A DNA stretch of 64,000 bases from Cylindrospermum sp. FACHB-282 (lineage in GTDB: Bacteria; Cyanobacteriota; Cyanobacteriia; Cyanobacteriales; Nostocaceae), in NCBI RefSeq assembly GCF_014697195.1, contig NZ_JACJRJ010000024.1:1-64000 (forward strand). The letters are read 5' to 3'. A program made the position numbers and the translations under genes. The notes beneath the pieces are model-generated. The model was given only the letters and a program-made list of their open reading frames with translations. It searched no databases and was not told the DNA's origin. Below, piece after piece: positions 34,532 to 43,171 of the stretch; the stretch's first letter is position 1, and the number at the start of each line of letters is the position of its first letter.

Positions 34532-35617
34532 ATGTTAAAAATTGATCACGTTCACTTCTATGTACAAGATGCCAAGGTGTGGCGGGATTGGTTTGTATAT
34601 CATCTCGGTTTTCAAGTAGTAGCCGATTCCATCTTGCCAACCGCAAGTCATCAAGGGGAATCGTTTCACACTTGCACAGAAGTGGTGAAAAGTGGTGTTG
34701 TCTGCTTTTTGCTGTCTTCACCTCTACTGCCCACAAGCCCAGTAGCTGAATTTCTGCGTCAGCACCCCCCTGGTGTGGTGGATGTGGCTTTTGCTGTTGC
34801 AGATGTGACAGCAGCGATCGCCTTTGCTCAAGCACAGGGCGCCACCATCCTCCAACCCGTCCAGGAGTACCAGATGGGTGCTGTATCCCTCAAGTACGGT
34901 CAAATTGCTGCTTGGGGTGGGCTGACTCATACATTGATCGAAAGACCAGTGGTCAGTAGTCAATTGCCATTAACTACTGATGACAGTGCTTTTACTTGCA
35001 TAGATCATGTAGTGTTAAATGTGGCAGTAGGTGATTTAGCGCGTGCCGCGGCTTGGTACAAAAACGTTCTCAATTTTCAACCCCAACAGGCGTTTCAAAT
35101 TAAAACCGCTCACTCTGCTTTATACAGTCAGGTGATGGTTTCCCCCAACGGCTGCGTACAATTACCGATTAATGAGCCAGCTTCACAAAATTCCCAAATT
35201 CAGGAGTTTCTGGAAGTGAATCGGGGACCGGGAATTCAACACATCGCTTTGCGATCGCCTAATCTGGTGAGTGCGATCGCCCAATTTCGCCACCGTGGTC
35301 TATCTTTACTTTCAGTCCCCAAAAGCTACTACTCACAGCTAGAAGAGCGGCTAAAACTCGCCCTATCTCCAGGAGAAATGGAGGCGATCGCTCAACAGGA
35401 AATTTTGGTTGATTGGCAAAAAGATTCTCCCCTAGGGGCCCTACTACTGCAAATTTTCACCAAGCCCATTTTTGGACAGCCCACCTTTTTCTTTGAGTTT
35501 ATTGAGCGCCGTTGCAAAGCTTCTGGTTTTGGAGAAGGTAACTTTCGTGCCTTATTTGCAGCTATTGAAAGCGAACAAATCAAACGCGGTACCCTCGGCT
35601 CAACAATTCAAAATTAA
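34532..35617 (+). CDS. hppD: 4-hydroxyphenylpyruvate dioxygenase
   Basis: Fe(II) enzyme converting 4-hydroxyphenylpyruvate to homogentisate, the tocopherol precursor in cyanobacteria. The VOC-fold C-terminal half carries the iron ligands: His in CIDHVVLNVAVGD, His in GPGIQHIALRSPN, and Glu in TFFFEFIERR. LTHTLIERP and the KPIFGQP motif before the Glu are further family features. I place the start at ATG 34532 (LKIDHVHFYV); another in-frame ATG nine codons upstream (34505) is possible. The 361-residue length is normal. Not adjacent to other tocopherol genes. Confidence 0.93.
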   Translation: MLKIDHVHFYVQDAKVWRDWFVYHLGFQVVADSILPTASHQGESFHTCTEVVKSGVVCFLLSSPLLPTSPVAEFLRQHPPGVVDVAFAVADVTAAIAFAQAQGATILQPVQEYQMGAVSLKYGQIAAWGGLTHTLIERPVVSSQLPLTTDDSAFTCIDHVVLNVAVGDLARAAAWYKNVLNFQPQQAFQIKTAHSALYSQVMVSPNGCVQLPINEPASQNSQIQEFLEVNRGPGIQHIALRSPNLVSAIAQFRHRGLSLLSVPKSYYSQLEERLKLALSPGEMEAIAQQEILVDWQKDSPLGALLLQIFTKPIFGQPTFFFEFIERRCKASGFGEGNFRALFAAIESEQIKRGTLGSTIQN

Positions 35618-35781
35618 AATATCCCTCTGGGCATTAGTGACAGGTTGAGCAAACTACCCCGATGTCAACAGATGTGGGGAAAAATGTGACAAAGCTCAAG
35701 AAATATGCCAACCACATAACTAGTCTCGAAAAATAGCCACACATCTGAGATAATTTCCATAAAAATTAACATTTTCCGCCG

Positions 35782-36462
35782 ATGCTACGACTGATTACTG
35801 ACTTCGACGGCCCAATTATGGATGTTTCCCAACGGTACTATAGTGTTTATCAATTCTGCCTAGAAAAAACTCGATATCCAGACCAACCAGTGCAACAACT
35901 TTCAAAAGCGGAATTTTGGCAGAAGAAGCGAAAGCGCATACCCGAAACACAAATTGCCTTGAATTCTGGTCTAGACGAAGCACAGTCTCAAGCGTTTTCC
36001 CAGTTGCGGCGGCAAATAGTGCATACAGAACCTTATTTCCAGTATGACAACCTCATACCTGGTGCATTGGAGGCACTGCTAAAAATTCAACAAGCTGGCA
36101 TCGACTTGGCAGTAATGACCATGCGCCGGGTTCGGGAACTAGACTATGCCTTCAAAAAATATGATTTAGAGGGATTTTTCCCGGAAAATCGTCGCTATTG
36201 TCTGAGTAACGACTATGTGAAAACCCGCGATATTGAAGATAAACCCTTATTGATGGCAAGAGCATTAGCTGAACTGCCCCCAGCTACTGATACCTGGATG
36301 GTGGGGGATACGGAAGCAGATATCACCGCCGCTCAAAAATATGGCATTAAGGTCATGGCTGTAGAAAGTGGGATTCGCGATCGCACCCAATTAGAAATTT
36401 ACCACCCCGACGTAATTATTCATGATTTGAGTTCGGCTGTAGATTTAATCCTCAGAAACTAG
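35782..36462 (+). CDS. HAD-superfamily hydrolase
   Basis: Phosphatase-like protein of 226 residues. HAD motif I is LITDFDGPIMD, motif II is the serine/threonine region AVMTMRRVREL, and motif III/IV is the lysine before WMVGDTEADITAAQKYGIK. The cap region between is helical. A substrate cannot be assigned; relatives are phosphoglycolate phosphatase-like. It is followed by a strong bidirectional terminator. Confidence 0.88.
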   Translation: MLRLITDFDGPIMDVSQRYYSVYQFCLEKTRYPDQPVQQLSKAEFWQKKRKRIPETQIALNSGLDEAQSQAFSQLRRQIVHTEPYFQYDNLIPGALEALLKIQQAGIDLAVMTMRRVRELDYAFKKYDLEGFFPENRRYCLSNDYVKTRDIEDKPLLMARALAELPPATDTWMVGDTEADITAAQKYGIKVMAVESGIRDRTQLEIYHPDVIIHDLSSAVDLILRN

Positions 36463-36494
36463 TACATCGCGGCAGAAAAAAAGCTCTCTTGAAA

Positions 36495-36535
36495 AATAGA
36501 CGGAAAGCTTAATTTATAAGCCTTCCGTCTATTTT
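36495..36535. terminator. Bidirectional terminator between HAD and CPP1-like genes
   Basis: Stem AATAGACGGAAAGCTT / AAGCCTTCCGTCTATT (one mismatch) with a 7-base AT loop. It is flanked by AAAA upstream and TTTT downstream, so it works for both convergent genes. Confidence 0.85.
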
Positions 36536-36559
36536 AAATTTTGAATTTTGAATTCCGCT

Positions 36560-37183
36560 TTAGCGGAGAAAGCTGCTAACCAACCACAACAATATAAATG
36601 TCAACACCGTAGAAACTTGATTCGGCGTCAAATGGATGAAAGGCGTTGGCAATAGCCAGCTCGCAATTAGCCCCCCAGCAATTAAGCCAGCGATTAAACT
36701 TACCAGCGTAAATAAAACGGCTCGACCAAATTTGCCTTCTTTGCGATTGAGAAAGTAAATACCGATTCCCACCCCAACCACCAACGCCAACTGCAAAACC
36801 TGATCGCCCGCAGCTGTGTAAAACACACTGATGGCACTCAAACCAAGATACCAAGCACCTGGTAACAGCACATCTACCGATGTTGGCTGATCTAGCATTC
36901 GTTGCAGCCAAGCAGGCGAATGCTCGCGAGGGGTGGGACTTTCTTTAGGAGAAGATTGCACTCGCAAATCTGGAAAGCGGATGCGTTCAGGCACTTTGAT
37001 TTTACCTTCTTGGCGCATTCGTAAACGCTCCATTAAAATCGCATCGTAAGCAGCTTCGATGATTTCTAGACTCTTGGCATCACCACCATGTTGCTCCAAC
37101 AGACGATTGCGAGCATCCTGAATTTCATCGAAGCTAGCATTTTCTGATACCCCAAGTTTTTCGTAGGGATTTTGATCGCTCAT
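36560..37183 (-). CDS. CPP1-like J-domain-like membrane protein (DUF3353)
   Basis: Protein of 207 residues. The first ~65 residues form a J-like domain without the HPD motif: NPYEKLGVSENASFDEIQDA and AAYDAILMERLRMRQEGKIK. The C-terminal half carries three or four membrane helices (GAWYLGLSAISVFYTA; VLQLALVVGVGIGIYFL; LFTLVSLIAGLIAGGLIASW; VSTVLTFILLWLVSS). In plants CPP1 is a chloroplast chaperone protecting protochlorophyllide oxidoreductase; the cyanobacterial role is inferred by homology only. Confidence 0.88.
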   Translation of the reverse strand: MSDQNPYEKLGVSENASFDEIQDARNRLLEQHGGDAKSLEIIEAAYDAILMERLRMRQEGKIKVPERIRFPDLRVQSSPKESPTPREHSPAWLQRMLDQPTSVDVLLPGAWYLGLSAISVFYTAAGDQVLQLALVVGVGIGIYFLNRKEGKFGRAVLFTLVSLIAGLIAGGLIASWLLPTPFIHLTPNQVSTVLTFILLWLVSSFLR

Positions 37184-37683
37184 GGGAGTTTATTACTTCA
37201 GCCTCAGTCAGCGGCAGTCTTTTGTTGAAGACAAAACAACCTTAGGTTTGATGTTGATCGAAACCAGCGTCTCAACCAACTTTCATGCTCTACCAGGATA
37301 GTAGCACGGGTTAGTTTGATTGACTGGGGAATTTCAACTATAGTCACTTTAACATATTGCCAGAAGTCCGTGTATCCCTTAATGTCGTTGATTATTTCTA
37401 GTTTTACTCTCATATCTGAACTGGGAAGACCTAAAAAAGACTTTTTAGGAAAAAGAAAAATAAATTTTTTTGGCTCAGATTTGCTACCTTACCTTGTGTT
37501 GAGGGAGTTTTCTTTAATTTAGGCTGACAATCGCTTATGGTATAAATCTACATATCGATTTAAGATTCAAACATTTTAAATCACTAGCTTACTGATATCA
37601 AAAGGCGATAAAGTTTACCTAATTGCTGAGGCTAAGTTCAGAATATTTCTTTACAAAAAAATACTGGAGGTTGAAAGGCACTG
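37184..37683. other. Intergenic region upstream of the CPP1-like gene
   Basis: A 69-codon frame on the minus strand (37204-37413, starting RVKLEIINDIKG) might be a small gene but has no recognisable homology and no good ribosome site. The rest is AT-rich. I see no repeat or RNA gene here. Confidence 0.35.
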
Positions 37684-37905
37684 AGTATGTGGATGGCTGA
37701 GAAACCCACATACCTACTTCAGACGGTGGATGAAAACCGACACGTCGTGGGGACACCAGCTTCTGCCTCTGGCGCCAGGAGCTACACTATACAAGTCGGC
37801 AGAGCCAACGCCACTTGCTACCTCCTGTCTCCTGGGTCGCTGCTGGGCCAACAGAGGAACAACCCTGACCACCGACGTTACTCCAGCAACCCAGTGACTC
37901 ATTTA
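37684..37905 (+). ncRNA. Candidate structured RNA, identity unknown
   Basis: A dense succession of hairpins in GC-richer sequence than its surroundings: GTATGTGG (from 37685) / CCACATAC; CTCTGGCGCCAGGAG; CAAGTCGGC / GCCACTTG (about 37793-37819); and CCTCCTGT / ACAGAGG. The inner hairpins are enclosed by CGGTGG (about 37725) / CCACCG (about 37870). I do not recognise 6S RNA, tmRNA, RNase P, SRP RNA or a cobalamin riboswitch. A coding frame through it has no protein-like features. It could belong to the TnpB-like remnant just downstream. Strand is assumed. Confidence 0.35.
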
Positions 37906-38060
37906 TCCGCAGTGATATAATGCCTTTAGCGGTAAAGCGCGTAACAAAAAACAAAGTGTTTGTTTACCAGGGTAAAATCTGGATTTCTTGACTCAGTATG
38001 GCTAGTTAATTCCCTCGCTCGTCTGTACCGACAGGACAGAACCGCTACCCAATCAAGTAA

Positions 38061-38198
38061 GAAAAAAGCAGGCTTTTCGGTTGTAGAAAAATCTACATCG
38101 CGGTCGGGCAGTCCGTGAATGCTTGTGGAGGGTTAGACTACAACCCGGAAGTTGTAAAACTCCAGTCACCTGGGAAGCAAGAATCCCCGTCTCTTTAG
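38061..38198 (+). pseudogene. TnpB-like C-terminal tail with IS200/IS605-type end hairpin
   Basis: A 45-codon frame containing AVGQSVNACGGLDYN and LQSPGKQESPSL resembles the variable C-terminal tail of cyanobacterial TnpB proteins (VGxxVxACG...KQE). It ends inside a hairpin CCCGTCTC (38186-38193) / GAGATGGG (38198-38205) in the context GAATCCC-hairpin-GGGAGTGTCAA, as expected of the right end of an IS200/IS605 element. No RuvC or zinc-ribbon part is left; a stop at 38058 closes the frame. Identification rests on a short tail, hence limited confidence. Confidence 0.42.
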
Positions 38199-38402
38199 AG
38201 ATGGGAGTGTCAATGGATATACTGAATTGCAGATCTGCTTGCCAGAACATTCTCCCTTTGATTGTCCAGCATCTTGATTACAGTTTATTTGAATGATCAG
38301 GATCATCATGCCCGGCCCTTGTAGAGTCTTAATTACTGCCAAAGTGGAAACTGCGTTTTTACGGAATCCTCCTGTTAATCCTATGAATTTTTGTGTAAAG
38401 TG

Positions 38403-39128
38403 ATGGTCATGGCTCCCGCCAAGATTCTTGTTGTTGATGACGACCCTGCGGTTCGGAATTTAATCCAACGCTTTTTGATTAAACAGAACTATCAAGTAGA
38501 GGCTGCCGAAGATGGTAAGACAGCCCTAGCTCAGTTTGAGCAATTTAACCCAGATTTGGTGATTCTAGATGTGAATTTACCAGATGTGATCGGCTTTAAC
38601 CTCTGTCAAGAGATGCAAAGTCGTAATGGTGTTTTTGTGCTCATGCTGACTAGCCGTGCAGACGAAGCTGACAAAATTCGCGGTTTTTCTAAAGGTGCTG
38701 ATGACTATCTGACCAAGCCATTTGGTCTCGGAGAGTTAGAAGTCAGAGTAGCAGCGATTTTGAGGCGTCAGCGGGTTGTAACTACCGCAGAACAGAAACG
38801 TCTGATTTTTGAAAAACTGATGATCGACCCGGTGCGACGGGAAGTAACTCTTAGCAACCAAGCAGTTCCCTTAACGGCTCTAGAATTTGATTTGTTGCAT
38901 TTTTTAGCCAGTCATCCAGGTCGAGTTTGGCGGCGAGCAGAACTCATTCAAGAGGTTTGGGACTACGAATATGTAGGCGACCAACGGGTTGTAGATGTAC
39001 ATATTGGTCAAATTCGCAAGAAGATTGAAATTGATGCTAGTCAGCCAGCATTAATTCAGACTGTACGTGGTGTAGGGTATAAGTTTGAATGTCCTGTTCA
39101 CCCCCAACAGTTAGAGGTCAAGTCCTAA
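38403..39128 (+). CDS. OmpR/PhoB-type response regulator
   Basis: Two-component transcription factor of 241 residues. The receiver domain shows ILVVDDDPAVRNLIQRFL, the phosphorylated aspartate in LVILDVNLPD, LMLTSRADEADKIRG and the lysine in DYLTKPFGLGE. The winged-helix effector domain shows LTALEFDLLHFLASHPGRVW, RRAELIQEVWDYEYVGDQRV and IGQIRKKIE, ending in ALIQTVRGVGYKFE. The sequence is reminiscent of NblR, but I cannot confirm this by reading. ATG 38409 is an equally good start. No kinase gene is adjacent, so the cognate sensor is unknown. A terminator follows. Confidence 0.93.
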   Translation: MVMAPAKILVVDDDPAVRNLIQRFLIKQNYQVEAAEDGKTALAQFEQFNPDLVILDVNLPDVIGFNLCQEMQSRNGVFVLMLTSRADEADKIRGFSKGADDYLTKPFGLGELEVRVAAILRRQRVVTTAEQKRLIFEKLMIDPVRREVTLSNQAVPLTALEFDLLHFLASHPGRVWRRAELIQEVWDYEYVGDQRVVDVHIGQIRKKIEIDASQPALIQTVRGVGYKFECPVHPQQLEVKS

Positions 39129-39141
39129 GTCCTAAGTCCTA

Positions 39142-39167
39142 AGTCAAGAGTTTTTTAACTCTTGACT
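39142..39167 (+). terminator. Rho-independent-type hairpin after the response regulator
   Basis: Stem AGTCAAGAGTT / AACTCTTGACT with TTTT in the loop, 14 bases after the stop. It is preceded by a triple CCTAAGT repeat (39124-39143). The T-run lies in the loop and not after the stem, so its efficiency is uncertain. Confidence 0.55.
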
Positions 39168-39725
39168 CATCATTAAATTCTGTTTTTTATATTCTGGAAT
39201 AGTTTGAATTTTCTGGTTTTGTTAAATTTTAAATTTTAAATTGTTTAATGATTTGGCTGATATTTTAATCATATTTGTGGGTGTAACGCTGATGTAGCTT
39301 TATTTTATTCTGGGCTGTCCCTCCTACCCCGGAAGAATCATATTGGGGTTATACCATATATGCTTACAAGTATTGATGTTTAATGCTCAAAAGCTATCTT
39401 ATAAAGGCTTTTAGTTCTCTGTTGTACTTATTTTAGATATAGCAATTTTCAATTATTTATAAATAAAAATTTTTCTGGTTTCTGCAAAGTCTCTTTGCTT
39501 ACACTGAGAACTGATAACACAGTACTCAACAATCAGTACTTTAAACAAGATTGAAACCTACGTTACAGCACGATAAATAGAAAGCTGCGAGAGTATTTTT
39601 TGCTCTTATCAGTTTCCACGAGGAATCTATATCCAAAATTGTTCATAACCTTGAGGAAAATTGGATTTTATCGAGAGTTGCACTTTGAATGAGCTAATTT
39701 TTAATCGCTGAAAAGGTATGCTATT
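39168..39725. other. AT-rich upstream region of devBCA
   Basis: About 560 bases with no gene. It contains a palindromic pair AGTACT (39531-39536) / AGTACT (39545-39550), a possible regulator site. I looked for the NtcA pattern GTA-N8-TAC expected for heterocyst genes and did not find a convincing one. Confidence 0.5.
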
Positions 39726-40922
39726 GTGCAAAACCCCAAGGTACAAGGTTCATTATCCCTTCAGTCTATTTTACGTCCACCGATTATTATAGTGATAATT
39801 GCAACCGTAACAGTAATACTAAGCAGCGCTTTTACGGAGATGCGATTTCGAAATGCAGCTAATCAGAAGGCACAATCTCTAGGGGCGAACGTACCAGAAT
39901 TAAAAACGGTCACATCCTTGGGAAAGATTGAGCCACAGGGAGGGGTAATTAAACTCTCTGCTGCGGTATCTGGGTCAGGGAGCCGAGTAAAAGAGTTACT
40001 AGTGAGAGAGGGGGATAGGGTAAAGGCAGGGCAGGTGATTGCCATTTTGGACGATCGCGATCGCCTACAAGCAGCATTAACAGAGGCGCACCAAGAAGTA
40101 AAAGTAGCACAGGCAAACCTAGCCCGAATCCAAGCAGGTGCTAAACGTGGGGAAATTGCCGCCCAAAAAGCCACAATCGCCCGCCTAGCAGCAGAACGCC
40201 AAGGCGATATAGACACCCAATCTGCCACAGTGGCCCGCTTACTAGCCCAAGTGCTAAATGCCCAAGCTGAAGATCAACGCTACCAGGCACTGTATGCAGA
40301 AGGTGCAATTTCTGATGAACAACGGGACAGCAAACACTTAACCCTGGAAACAGCCCAAAAAAGTCTGCAAGAGGCACAGGTGCAGTTAAATCGCACCCAA
40401 TTAACTAGCGAGCAACAAGTTAAAGAAGCCAGAGCAAAACTGGATCAAATATCTGAAGTGCGAGAAGTTGATGTAGAAGCCTTGATTGCCGAAGTTAGCC
40501 GTGCTACAGCAGCCATGAACCAGGCAAAAGCTAATCTCAAACAAGCTTACGTGCGATCGCCCCAAAATGGACAGATATTTGAGATTCACACCCGTCCAGG
40601 GGAATTGATCTCAAATGATGGCATTGCCGATATTGGACAAACCAGTCAGATGTATGCAGTAGCCGAAGTTTACGAAAGCGACATCAGCAAAGTACGCCTA
40701 AAGCAACGGGTGCGAGTAGTCACTGATGTTCTTCCTGGAGAATTGACAGGAACAGTAGATCGCATAGGCTTGCAAGTACGACGCCAGAGTGTGATCAATA
40801 CTGACCCATCTAGCAACATTGACAACAGAGTAGTGAAAGTCCATATACAACTAGATAACCCCTCCAGCCAGAAAGCCGCCAACTTAACTAATATGCAAGT
40901 CAAGGTGGTAATCGAACTTTGA
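39726..40922 (+). CDS. devB: DevB-type membrane fusion protein of an ABC exporter
   Basis: Periplasmic adaptor (HlyD family) of 398 residues. Start is GTG 39726. A single N-terminal membrane anchor (IIIVIIATVTVILSSAF) is followed by GKIEPQGGVIKLSA and a lipoyl-like half (VREGDRVKAGQVIAILDDRD). Then comes a long coiled-coil hairpin (about residues 115-285, Ala/Gln/Glu-rich) and the second lipoyl half (VRSPQNGQIFEIHTRPGE), with a beta-barrel domain near the end. In heterocyst-forming strains DevBCA with TolC exports heterocyst glycolipids, but several paralogues exist with other cargo. First gene of a three-gene cluster. Confidence 0.92.
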   Translation: MQNPKVQGSLSLQSILRPPIIIVIIATVTVILSSAFTEMRFRNAANQKAQSLGANVPELKTVTSLGKIEPQGGVIKLSAAVSGSGSRVKELLVREGDRVKAGQVIAILDDRDRLQAALTEAHQEVKVAQANLARIQAGAKRGEIAAQKATIARLAAERQGDIDTQSATVARLLAQVLNAQAEDQRYQALYAEGAISDEQRDSKHLTLETAQKSLQEAQVQLNRTQLTSEQQVKEARAKLDQISEVREVDVEALIAEVSRATAAMNQAKANLKQAYVRSPQNGQIFEIHTRPGELISNDGIADIGQTSQMYAVAEVYESDISKVRLKQRVRVVTDVLPGELTGTVDRIGLQVRRQSVINTDPSSNIDNRVVKVHIQLDNPSSQKAANLTNMQVKVVIEL

Positions 40923-40948
40923 ACAGAGGTGAGGTTTCATTCAATTTT

Positions 40949-40968
40949 GGATAACTTTAATGAAACCC
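40949..40968 (-). repeat. Dispersed repeat 20-mer, copy 3, inverted
   Basis: Exact reverse complement of the 20-mer at 5716-5735 and 12894-12913, lying between devB and devC. Only this first block of the longer repeat is present, continuing for 4 bases of the shared AAAATC block. Confidence 0.8.
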
Positions 40969-41042
40969 TACCTCCTTCTCAGGACTCAGCACTCATAACT
41001 TAGGACGAGCTACGCCCCGCACTCACTACAGCACTCAAAACT

Positions 41043-42218
41043 ATGATGGGACTACTCCAACAACTGCGACGGCGAACACCTCTGGGATGGTTGCAACTGA
41101 GTCATGAAAAAAGTCGTCTGCTGGTAGCATTGTCAGGCATTGCCTTTGCCGATGTGCTCATGTTCGTGCAGCTAGGCTTTCAGACGGCACTGTATGACAG
41201 TAACACCAAACTGCATCACAGTTTACGCGCAGACATTGTTTTAATCAGTCCTCAAGCCCGTAGCCTGCAAAATATGCCGACATTCTCTCGACGGCGACTT
41301 TACCAGGCAATGGATATACCAGGAGTGAAGTCGGCAGAAGCAATGTATGTTAACAACATCATCTGGAAGAATCCCCAAACACGCCGCCAGACATCGGTTC
41401 AAGTTATCGGCTTCAATCCAGACAAGCCAGCCTTTGACTTACCGGAAGTTAACCAACAATTGCAGTCCATTAAGCTGCCAGATACCGTTCTATTTGACCG
41501 TGATGCCAGAGGAATCTACCAAGAGGCGATCGCCCAAATTGACCAGGGAAAAATAGTTACCACCGAAATTGAAGGACGCACAATTACCATTAGTGGTTTA
41601 TTTAAACTCGGGGCTTCCTTTGGGTCTGATGGTAGCCTAATCACCAGCGATCAAAACTTTTTGCGGCTATTCTCCAGACGCCCATCAAGCAATATCAGTC
41701 TGGGTTTGATTCAGGTAAAACCAGGATATAACCCGCAAAAGGTGGCCGCAGTTTTTAAAGCCTACCTGAGAGATGATGTCCGAGTACTGACTCACGCAGA
41801 ATTTATTGAATTTGAGAACAAATTCTGGAGAACCAACTCCCCCATCGGTTTTATTTTCAGCTTTGGTGTCTCAATGGGGTTTGTAGTGGGGGTGATTATC
41901 GTCTATCAAATCCTCTCCGCCGATGTCAATGCCCACGTAAAGGAATACGCCACCTTCAAAGCCATGGGATATCGCAATTACTACCTGCTAAGTGTGGTGT
42001 TTGAAGAAGCTTTGATTTTGGCAGTGCTGGGCTTTATGCCAGGAATGGCAGTCTCCTTGGCACTTTACCAAGTAACTCGAAAAGCCACAAATTTACCTAT
42101 GTACATGACGGCAATCCGCGCCTTCCAGGTGCTAGTGCTCACCATCATCATGTGTACTGTTTCAGGGGCGATCGCTACTCGTAAACTCCAAGCTACCGAC
42201 CCTGCTGATATGTTCTAA
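41043..42218 (+). CDS. devC: DevC-type ABC exporter permease
   Basis: FtsX/MacB-type permease of 391 residues. N-terminal TPLGWLQLSHEKSRLLVALS is the DevC signature, followed by the first membrane helix (VALSGIAFADVLMFVQLGF), a large periplasmic domain (residues ~60-265) and three C-terminal helices (GFIFSFGVSMGFVVGVIIVY; LILAVLGFMPGMAVSLAL; FQVLVLTIIMCTVSGAIA). YATFKAMGYRNYYLLSVVF is the FtsX coupling motif. ATG 41043 or the next codon ATG may be the start. It sits 120 bases after devB with a dispersed repeat between. Confidence 0.93.
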   Translation: MMGLLQQLRRRTPLGWLQLSHEKSRLLVALSGIAFADVLMFVQLGFQTALYDSNTKLHHSLRADIVLISPQARSLQNMPTFSRRRLYQAMDIPGVKSAEAMYVNNIIWKNPQTRRQTSVQVIGFNPDKPAFDLPEVNQQLQSIKLPDTVLFDRDARGIYQEAIAQIDQGKIVTTEIEGRTITISGLFKLGASFGSDGSLITSDQNFLRLFSRRPSSNISLGLIQVKPGYNPQKVAAVFKAYLRDDVRVLTHAEFIEFENKFWRTNSPIGFIFSFGVSMGFVVGVIIVYQILSADVNAHVKEYATFKAMGYRNYYLLSVVFEEALILAVLGFMPGMAVSLALYQVTRKATNLPMYMTAIRAFQVLVLTIIMCTVSGAIATRKLQATDPADMF

Positions 42219-42230
42219 ACGGGAAAATAG

Positions 42231-42317
42231 GTAATGGGTAATGGGTAATAGAAATCAATTACCTTTTTCCCTTTTTCCCTTTTTCCCCAATTACCAATTA
42301 CCAATTACCAATTACCT
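42231..42317. repeat. Tandem and inverted simple repeats between devC and devA
   Basis: GGTAATG-type heptamers three times, then CTTTTTCCC-type units three times, then CAATTAC four times. GGTAAT units on the left are complementary to ATTACC units on the right, so an RNA across this spacer would fold into a long imperfect hairpin inside the devBCA transcript. Confidence 0.85.
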
Positions 42318-42328
42318 CTTCCCCAAGT

Positions 42329-43027
42329 ATGGTTCCAGTCATCTCCATCCAGAATCTTGACCATTACTTTGGTTCCGGCCAACTCCGCAAGCAAGTTTTA
42401 TTTAAAACCAATCTGCAAATTAATGCTGGTGAAATTATTATCATGACAGGGCCCTCTGGTTCTGGTAAAACAACACTGCTAACCTTGGTAGGCGGGTTGC
42501 GTTCTGCTCAGTTTGGTAGCCTGCGGGTGTTGGGAAAAGAATTGTGTGGTGCTAGTGCCAAACAACTAGTGCAGGCGCGATGCCACAACGGTTATATTTT
42601 CCAAGCAAACAATTTGCATGGTAGTTTGACAGCACTCCAGAACGTCAGAATGAGTTTGGAACTGCATCAGCATATTGGGTTGCAGGAAATGCAAACTCGG
42701 TCAGCCCAGATGCTAGAACAAGTAGGATTAGAAAATCATCTCCATTACTATCCTGATAAACTATCCGGAGGACAAAAACAACGAGTGGCGATCGCCCGCG
42801 CTTTAGTCAGTCATCCGCAAATTGTCCTCGCAGATGAACCCACCGCCGCCCTAGACAGTCAATCCGGTCGAGATGTCGTCAACCTCATGCAAAAACTTGC
42901 TAAAGAACAAGGTTGTACCATCTTGATGGTGACCCATGATAACCGCATCCTAGACATTGCCGATCGCATTGTTCAGATGGAAGATGGCAGACTAGCCAGT
43001 GCTGCTAAAGTCGCAAATCTGAGGTAA
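42329..43027 (+). CDS. devA: DevA-type ABC exporter ATPase
   Basis: ATP-binding subunit of 232 residues. Walker A is GPSGSGKTTLL, the Q-loop is GYIFQANNLHGSLTA, the signature is LSGGQKQRVAIARAL, Walker B is IVLADEPTAALDS and the switch histidine is in MVTHDN. N-terminal ISIQNLDHYFGSGQLRKQVL is typical of DevA. Dimerises at the membrane with DevC to power export through DevB and TolC. The spacer to devC is 110 bases and filled with simple repeats. Confidence 0.94.
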   Translation: MVPVISIQNLDHYFGSGQLRKQVLFKTNLQINAGEIIIMTGPSGSGKTTLLTLVGGLRSAQFGSLRVLGKELCGASAKQLVQARCHNGYIFQANNLHGSLTALQNVRMSLELHQHIGLQEMQTRSAQMLEQVGLENHLHYYPDKLSGGQKQRVAIARALVSHPQIVLADEPTAALDSQSGRDVVNLMQKLAKEQGCTILMVTHDNRILDIADRIVQMEDGRLASAAKVANLR

Positions 43028-43171
43028 TCTCAAAATCCGATTAACACTCCTCATCCCATTGACATAGCTTGAGGGTATCTACGCAATCAGCGAGTGTATA
43101 CGCAAAGGAGTTATGCTGATCCGTTGGCAACAGCAATACGTATGACACCTGAGTGCAGGTACCACCTCACC

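Noticed and set aside
37687-37920. 77-codon frame in the structured region
   Set aside because: Composition is not protein-like and the DNA is explained by nested hairpins.
39300-39725. NtcA site for devBCA
   Set aside because: I found no GTA-N8-TAC with a suitable downstream -10; the AGTACT pair has the wrong spacing.
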